Positions 59,935 through 64,000 of a stretch of 64,000 nucleotides of DNA are shown in pieces (the stretch's first letter is position 1; every line of letters starts with the position of its first letter). Below the pieces are notes generated by a model. It made no database searches. It was given only the letters and a program-made list of their open reading frames with translations, and was not told the origin of the DNA. The DNA lies in contig NZ_WSTA01000002.1 of the NCBI RefSeq assembly GCF_009789225.1, positions 33,461 to 97,460 of the forward strand, given 5' to 3'. A program made the translations under genes and the position numbers. The DNA is from Agromyces seonyuensis. GTDB taxonomy: Bacteria; Actinomycetota; Actinomycetes; Actinomycetales; Microbacteriaceae.

Positions 59935-60978
59935 GTGCCGCCCCGTCCCACGCTCCACGACGTCGCCCGCAGCGCCGGCGTCTCCAAGTCGCTCGTCTCG
60001 CTCGCCCTGCGCGGCGATGCCGGCGTCGGCGCGGCCACGCGGGAGCGGATCGTGCAGGCCGCCGCCGAACTCGGCTACCGCTCCAACGCCCTCGCCCGCT
60101 CGCTCAAGCAGGGGCGCACCCGGCTCGTCGGCGCGCTCCCCTCGAGCCTCGAGAACCCGTACCACACCGACGTCGTCGAGGGGCTCGAAGGCGCGGGCGT
60201 CGACGCCGGGCTCTCCGTGATCATGGTGCCCGGCGCGCGCGAGCCGGAGCGCCGTCATCGCCACCTCGACCTGCTGCTCGGGCTCAACGTCGACGGCCTC
60301 GTCGTCATCGGGTCCCGCGTCGAGCCGGAGCGACTGCTCGCGGTCGCGCGGCGCGTGCCCGTCGTGCTCGTCGGGCGTCCCGAGATCGACCTGCCCGGCA
60401 TCGACGTCGTGCGCAACGACGACGAGCACGGCGCCGCGCTCGCCGTGGAGCACCTGCTCGACGCGGGCCGGCGACGCATCCTGCACGTCACGAGCGGGAC
60501 GGGACCGGCGGGCCGCGCGCGCCGCGCCGGCTACGAGGCGGCCATGGCCGCTCGCGGCCGGGCGGCGGACATCCGCGTGGTCGTGAGCGACGCCGGACGC
60601 GCCCTCCGCGACGCGATCGTCGCGGCCTGCGCGGACGGCTACGACGCCGTCTTCGCGCGCAACGACCTCGAGGCGCTCGCCGTGATCGATGCGGCCGCGG
60701 ATGCCGGGATCGCGGTGCCCGGCGACCTCGCGGTCGTCGGCTACGACGACACCGCGCTCGCGGCGCGCACGCGGCCGCACCTCACGAGCGTCGACCAGCC
60801 GCGCGCGCAGATGGGCCGGCGCGCGCTCGCGCTCCTCCTCGAACGGCTCGACGGTCGCGAGGACGACGTGCGGGACGTGTTCACGCCGACCCTCGCGGTG
60901 CGCGAGTCGAGTGCGCCCCCGGCGACTCGGGGGCGCCCGGGCGACCGGACCCGCCCGCCTCCGTCGCACATGGGATAG
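59935..60978 (+). CDS. LacI-family regulator of the ECF/HAD operon
   Basis: This 347-residue LacI protein has HTH TLHDVARSAGVSKSLVSLALRG, hinge ALARSLKQG and effector-domain stretches VVLVGRPEI, VFARNDLEALAVIDAA and VGYDDTALAARTRPHLTSVDQP. The recognition helix (SKSLVSLAL) differs from all other LacI proteins in the window, in line with the unique TGGAACGTTCCA operator. Divergent from the ECF operon. A LacI protein suggests the effector, and thus perhaps the transported compound, is a sugar or nucleoside-like molecule (inference). The C-terminus ends in a Pro/Arg-rich tail. Confidence 0.88.
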   Translation: MPPRPTLHDVARSAGVSKSLVSLALRGDAGVGAATRERIVQAAAELGYRSNALARSLKQGRTRLVGALPSSLENPYHTDVVEGLEGAGVDAGLSVIMVPGAREPERRHRHLDLLLGLNVDGLVVIGSRVEPERLLAVARRVPVVLVGRPEIDLPGIDVVRNDDEHGAALAVEHLLDAGRRRILHVTSGTGPAGRARRAGYEAAMAARGRAADIRVVVSDAGRALRDAIVAACADGYDAVFARNDLEALAVIDAAADAGIAVPGDLAVVGYDDTALAARTRPHLTSVDQPRAQMGRRALALLLERLDGREDDVRDVFTPTLAVRESSAPPATRGRPGDRTRPPPSHMG

Positions 60979-61010
60979 CGTCGCCTCCACATCCGAGACG
61001 GGAGGCAGCG

Positions 61011-61670
61011 ATGACGCTCGACGCCGCCGAGACGGACGACGGGGCCGGCCGCACCCGCCGTCCGCCGCAGGAGCGGGGGCTGCGCACGCAGGCCGCAATC
61101 CTCGACGCCGCCGTCCGCGTGCTCGCCGAGGACGGCTACGCCGCCGCCTCGACCGTGCGGGTGCAGGAGCGTGCCGGCGTCTCCCGCGGACGGCTGCTGC
61201 ATCACTTCCCCTCGCGCGAGGAGCTCTTCGTCGCGGCGGTGCACCACCTCGCGGCCGCGCGACTCGACGAGCTCGTCGTCGGCGCCGAACTGCCGGCGGA
61301 TCCCGTCGCCCGCATCGCGGTCGCGATCGACGCGATGTGGGCGTCGAATCAGGCCGCGGCGTTCCAGGCGTCGCTCGAGCTGTGGCTCGCGGCGCGGCAC
61401 GACGAGCGGTTGCGGGCGGCGCTGCTGCCGACGGAGCGGCGCATGGGCGCGATGCTGCTCGAGACCCAGCAGGCGCTGTTCGGGCCGGAGCTCGCGGCCA
61501 GGCCCGGCTTCGCCGACCTCATGGAGCTGCTCGTGTCGAGCATGCGCGGCACGGCCCTTACGTACGCCATCACGGGGGCGGATTCGTCGAGCGAGCCGAA
61601 CCTCGCGCTCTGGCGGGAGCTCGTGCGAGATCGGCTGCTCGGACCCGCGCCCGAAACAAGTCAGGGTTGA
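61011..61670 (+). CDS. TetR-family regulator of the CoA-transferase/Etf genes
   Basis: This 219-residue TetR protein has HTH LRTQAAILDAAVRVLAEDGYAAASTVRVQERAGVSRGRLLHHFPSREEL (in part) and a helical ligand domain. GGGAGG precedes ATG 61011. Its stop codon lies inside the promoter/operator region of the next gene, so the CoA-transferase transcript probably starts at the very end of tetR. Acyl-CoA ligands are common for TetR proteins in such contexts. Confidence 0.88.
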   Translation: MTLDAAETDDGAGRTRRPPQERGLRTQAAILDAAVRVLAEDGYAAASTVRVQERAGVSRGRLLHHFPSREELFVAAVHHLAAARLDELVVGAELPADPVARIAVAIDAMWASNQAAAFQASLELWLAARHDERLRAALLPTERRMGAMLLETQQALFGPELAARPGFADLMELLVSSMRGTALTYAITGADSSSEPNLALWRELVRDRLLGPAPETSQG

Positions 61671-61695
61671 CGGTTTCAGGATCGGCCGTCAGACT
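61667..61695 (+). promoter_or_regulatory. Promoter and inverted repeat before the CoA-transferase gene
   Basis: TTGACG (61667-61672) and CAGACT (61690-61695) are 17 bases apart. TGACGG (61668-61673) and CCGTCA (61686-61691) form an inverted repeat with a 12-base spacer spanning the promoter, suitable for a TetR dimer. Confidence 0.55.
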
Positions 61696-61749
61696 GGCGT
61701 CCTGCCCGGCCGAGTGAGGCCGCCGTGATCACGAGGAGGTGATCGACGC

Positions 61750-62994
61750 ATGGAGACCGCAGCCGCGACGCCCGACGCGAGCGCGCGCCCGCGGACGAGC
61801 GCGCGCCCCGCTGCCGAATCGGCCGAGTCCGACGAACGGCCGCCGCTCGCCGGCATCCGCGTGATCGAGTTCGCCGCACTCGGCCCCGCGCCGCACGCCG
61901 TCATGCAGCTCGCCGACCTCGGCGCCGACGTGCTGCGCATCGTGCGGCCCGGCGGCAACCCCTACGACGCCGAAGCCGGCACGCTGCTGCGCGGTCGCAC
62001 CGACGCCACCGCCGACCTCGCCGACCCCGTGGACGTCGCCCGCGTGCGGGAGCTCGTCGCCCGCGCCGACGTGCTCGTCGAGGGCTACCGGCCCGGCGTC
62101 ATGGAACGGCTCGGGCTCGGCCCCGACGAACTGCGCGCCGCCGACCCGCGCCTGATCTACGCCCGGATGACCGGGTGGGGCCGCACCGGGCCCTGGGCCG
62201 GCCGCGCCGGACACGACCTGACGTACCTCGCGGTGACGGGCGTGCTCCACGCCATCGGCCCGGCCGACCGGCCCGTCGTGCCCCTCAACCTGCTCGGCGA
62301 CTACGGCGGCGGCGCCATGTTCCTCGTCGAGGGCGTGCTCGCCGGGCTCCTCGCCCGCGAGCGCACCGGGCGCGGCCGCCTCGTCGAGGCCGCGATGGTC
62401 GACGGCATCGGCCAGCTCGCCCACCAGGAGCGGGCGCTGCGCGCGCAGGGGCGGTGGAGCGAGACGCGGGAGGCGAACCTGCTCGACGGCGGCGCCCCGT
62501 TCTACGCGGTCTACCGCTGCGCCGACGGGCGCTTCGTCGCCGTCGCCGCGGTCGAACCCGCCTTCTACCTCGACCTGCTCGCCGGGCTCGGCCTCGACGC
62601 CGACGCCCTCCCGGACCGCGGGGACGAGGCATCCTGGCCGGCCCTCCGCGACGCGTTCGCGGCGGCGTTCGCCGCGCACGACCGCGACAAGTGGATGCGG
62701 CGCTTCGACGCGCTCGACGCGTGCGTCGCACCCGTCCTGACCTGGGACGAGTCCCTCGAGCATCCGCAGCTCGCGGGGCGGGGCGCGTTCGTCGAGCAGG
62801 GCGGGATGACCGCGCCCGCTCCCGCGCCCCGGTTCGGCGCGGCCGCACCCGTACCGGCCGCCTGGCCGCCGGCGCGGCATCCCGACCTCGGCACCGCGCT
62901 CGCCGCGTGGGCCGAGCCCGACGCCGCTCCCGACTCCACCGCAGCCACGCACTCCCACCCCACCACCGACCCCGACCGAGGAGACCCCCGATGA
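61750..62994 (+). CDS. CaiB/BaiF-family CoA-transferase (AMACR-like)
   Basis: This 414-residue enzyme has the interlocked-dimer family landmarks: PPLAGIRVIEFAALGPAPHAVMQLADLGADVLRIV (in part), VLVEGYRPGVMERLGLGPDEL, MTGWGRTGPWAGRAGHDLTYLAVTG with the catalytic Asp of GHDLTY, and NLLGDYGGG. The last two features are closest to alpha-methylacyl-CoA racemase, though racemase and CoA-transferase cannot be separated by eye. GAGGAGGTGA lies upstream of ATG 61750. The stop overlaps the etfB start. Confidence 0.9.
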   Translation: METAAATPDASARPRTSARPAAESAESDERPPLAGIRVIEFAALGPAPHAVMQLADLGADVLRIVRPGGNPYDAEAGTLLRGRTDATADLADPVDVARVRELVARADVLVEGYRPGVMERLGLGPDELRAADPRLIYARMTGWGRTGPWAGRAGHDLTYLAVTGVLHAIGPADRPVVPLNLLGDYGGGAMFLVEGVLAGLLARERTGRGRLVEAAMVDGIGQLAHQERALRAQGRWSETREANLLDGGAPFYAVYRCADGRFVAVAAVEPAFYLDLLAGLGLDADALPDRGDEASWPALRDAFAAAFAAHDRDKWMRRFDALDACVAPVLTWDESLEHPQLAGRGAFVEQGGMTAPAPAPRFGAAAPVPAAWPPARHPDLGTALAAWAEPDAAPDSTAATHSHPTTDPDRGDPR

Positions 62995-63779
62995 AGATCG
63001 TCGTGCTCGTCAAGGACGTTCCCGACACCTACGGCGACCGCAAGCTCGACCTCGAGACCGGCCTCGCCGATCGCGCTGCGAGCGAGCACGTGCCCGACGA
63101 GATCTCCGAGCGCGCGCTCGAGACCGCGCTGCGCATCCGCGAGTCCCGGGACGGCGTCGAGATCGTCGTGCTGTCCATGGGTGCCGAGGCCGCCGGGCCG
63201 AGCCTGCGCAAGGCGCTCGCGATGGGGGCCGACCGTGCCGTGCACGTCGTCGACCCCGCGCTCGCCGGAGCCGACCTCGGCCTCACCGCCGAGGTGCTCG
63301 CCGCGGCGATCCGCCGCGAGGGCTTCGACCTCGTCATCGCGGGCGACCAGTCGACCGACGGCGGGGGCGGCGCGATCCCCGCGATGCTCGCCGAACTGCT
63401 CGACGCCGCGCAGGCGACCGGGCTCGACTCGCTCGACGTCGCCGCCGACGGGGCCTCGCTCACCGGCGCGCGCGGCGTCGACGGCGGCGTGCAGCGCCTC
63501 TCCGCCGAGCTCCCGGCCGTCGTCTCGATCACCGAGCGGCTGCCCGACCCGCGCTTCGCGAACTTCAAGGGGATCATGGCGGCCAAGAAGAAGCCGCTCG
63601 AGCAGCTCGCGCTCGCCGACCTCGAGGGCGTTCCCGCGCCGGAGGCCCCCGAGGTGCCGCACTCGATCCTCGTCTCGGTCGCGGCACGCCCGCCCCGCAC
63701 CGCGGGCGTCAAGATCACCGACGACGGCGAGGCCGGGCGCAAGCTCGCCGCCTACCTCGTCGAGCACCGGCTCGTCTGA
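62991..63779 (+). CDS. etfB: Electron transfer flavoprotein beta subunit
   Basis: This 262-residue protein starts MKIVVLVKDVPDTYGDRKLD and contains the EtfB/FixA features SERALETALRIRE, KALAMGADRAVHV, AGDQSTDGGGGAIPAMLAE (AMP-binding part) and RFANFKGIMAAKKKPLEQL, the latter typical of the dehydrogenase-recognition region. It passes electrons from an acyl-CoA dehydrogenase to a quinone oxidoreductase as a heterodimer with EtfA. Coupled by ATGA to the CoA-transferase. Confidence 0.93.
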   Translation: MKIVVLVKDVPDTYGDRKLDLETGLADRAASEHVPDEISERALETALRIRESRDGVEIVVLSMGAEAAGPSLRKALAMGADRAVHVVDPALAGADLGLTAEVLAAAIRREGFDLVIAGDQSTDGGGGAIPAMLAELLDAAQATGLDSLDVAADGASLTGARGVDGGVQRLSAELPAVVSITERLPDPRFANFKGIMAAKKKPLEQLALADLEGVPAPEAPEVPHSILVSVAARPPRTAGVKITDDGEAGRKLAAYLVEHRLV

Positions 63780-63825
63780 GCCGCGCACCCCGACCCGACC
63801 GACCGCACCCCGAACGGAGACCGCC

Positions 63826-64000
63826 GATGCCCGCTCCCATCCTCGTCGCCCTCGACACCGCCCCCGACGGCTCGCTCGCACCGAGCGCCGCCGGACTCCT
63901 CGCCGCCGCGAGCGCCCTCGGCGAGGCCGTCGCCCTCGTCGTCGCCGCACCCGGCACCGGCGAGCCGCTTGCCGAGGCCGCCGCCCACGTGGGCGACGGC
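63826..64000 (+). CDS. etfA: Electron transfer flavoprotein alpha subunit, N-terminal fragment
   Basis: The first 58 codons of the next gene are visible: MPAPILVALDTAPDGSL followed by LLAAASALGEAVALVV, as at the start of EtfA/FixB. The window ends before the FAD-binding C-terminal domain. It lies 46 bases after etfB. Identification rests mainly on gene order. Confidence 0.75.

Overview
The window is a GC-rich, gene-dense stretch of an actinobacterial chromosome. Codon use is strongly G/C at third positions, GTG starts are common, several promoters appear to drive leaderless genes, and many neighbouring genes are coupled by ATGA or GTGA overlaps. The bifunctional rhamnulose-phosphate aldolase/dehydrogenase, the wealth of LacI and TetR regulators, and an intergenic palindromic repeat built on GGTCGAGTAG...TATCGAGACC suggest Micrococcales, most likely Microbacteriaceae (inference; no 16S or marker gene is present). 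No tRNA, rRNA, CRISPR array, prophage or insertion sequence was seen.

Layout. 1-939: start of a secreted collagen-like (Gly-X-Y) protein on the minus strand, running off the left edge. 1163-5232: MacB/FtsX-type ABC exporter plus a NarL-type two-component system. 5285-8538: AraC regulator, VOC protein and a short UvrA-like double ABC ATPase. 8833-21099 (minus): L-rhamnose utilisation, in two transcription units. One is rhaM-rhaI-rhaD-rhaB; the other is a ribose/rhamnose-type ABC importer with an L-fucose/arabinose isomerase-like protein and an ABM-domain protein. Two LacI genes follow (21331-23505). 23708-35934: a rhamnoside-processing locus with a secreted GH3 glycosidase, an intracellular GH78 alpha-L-rhamnosidase, a LacI regulator, and a CUT1 importer without its own ATPase coupled to a GH78-like enzyme. 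35975-44793: MarR regulator, then a catabolic cluster of MFS permease, class III aminotransferase, YtcJ-type amidohydrolase, SDR, TauE/SafE exporter and a MocR regulator. 44803-54422: four regulator/exporter-type modules (TetR-MFS-phosphatase, TetR-MMPL, YdeI, TetR-DHA2 MFS). 54512-60978: an ECF-type importer operon with an unusual tandem HAD hydrolase and a divergent LacI regulator. 61011-64000: TetR, CaiB-type CoA-transferase, EtfB and the start of EtfA.

How it works together. Two distinct LacI-type operator families can be read directly. TGAATCGATTCA-like sites sit just downstream of good sigma-70-type promoters of both rhamnose operons and beside lacI at 21331. GTAGAMCGGTTTAC-like sites sit before the GH3 gene and between the divergent lacI (29417-30439) and CUT1 operons. 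The simplest model is that rhamnosylated glycosides are trimmed outside by GH3, imported, cleaved inside by the GH78 enzymes, and the released L-rhamnose is catabolised by RhaM/RhaI/RhaB/RhaD.

The parts most worth a second look are the repeat family that supplies the C-termini and stop codons of flanking genes, the ECF/tandem-HAD/LacI operon of unknown substrate, the shared direct-repeat motif in the MocR cluster, and the isomerase/ABM pair at the end of the rhamnose-importer operon.
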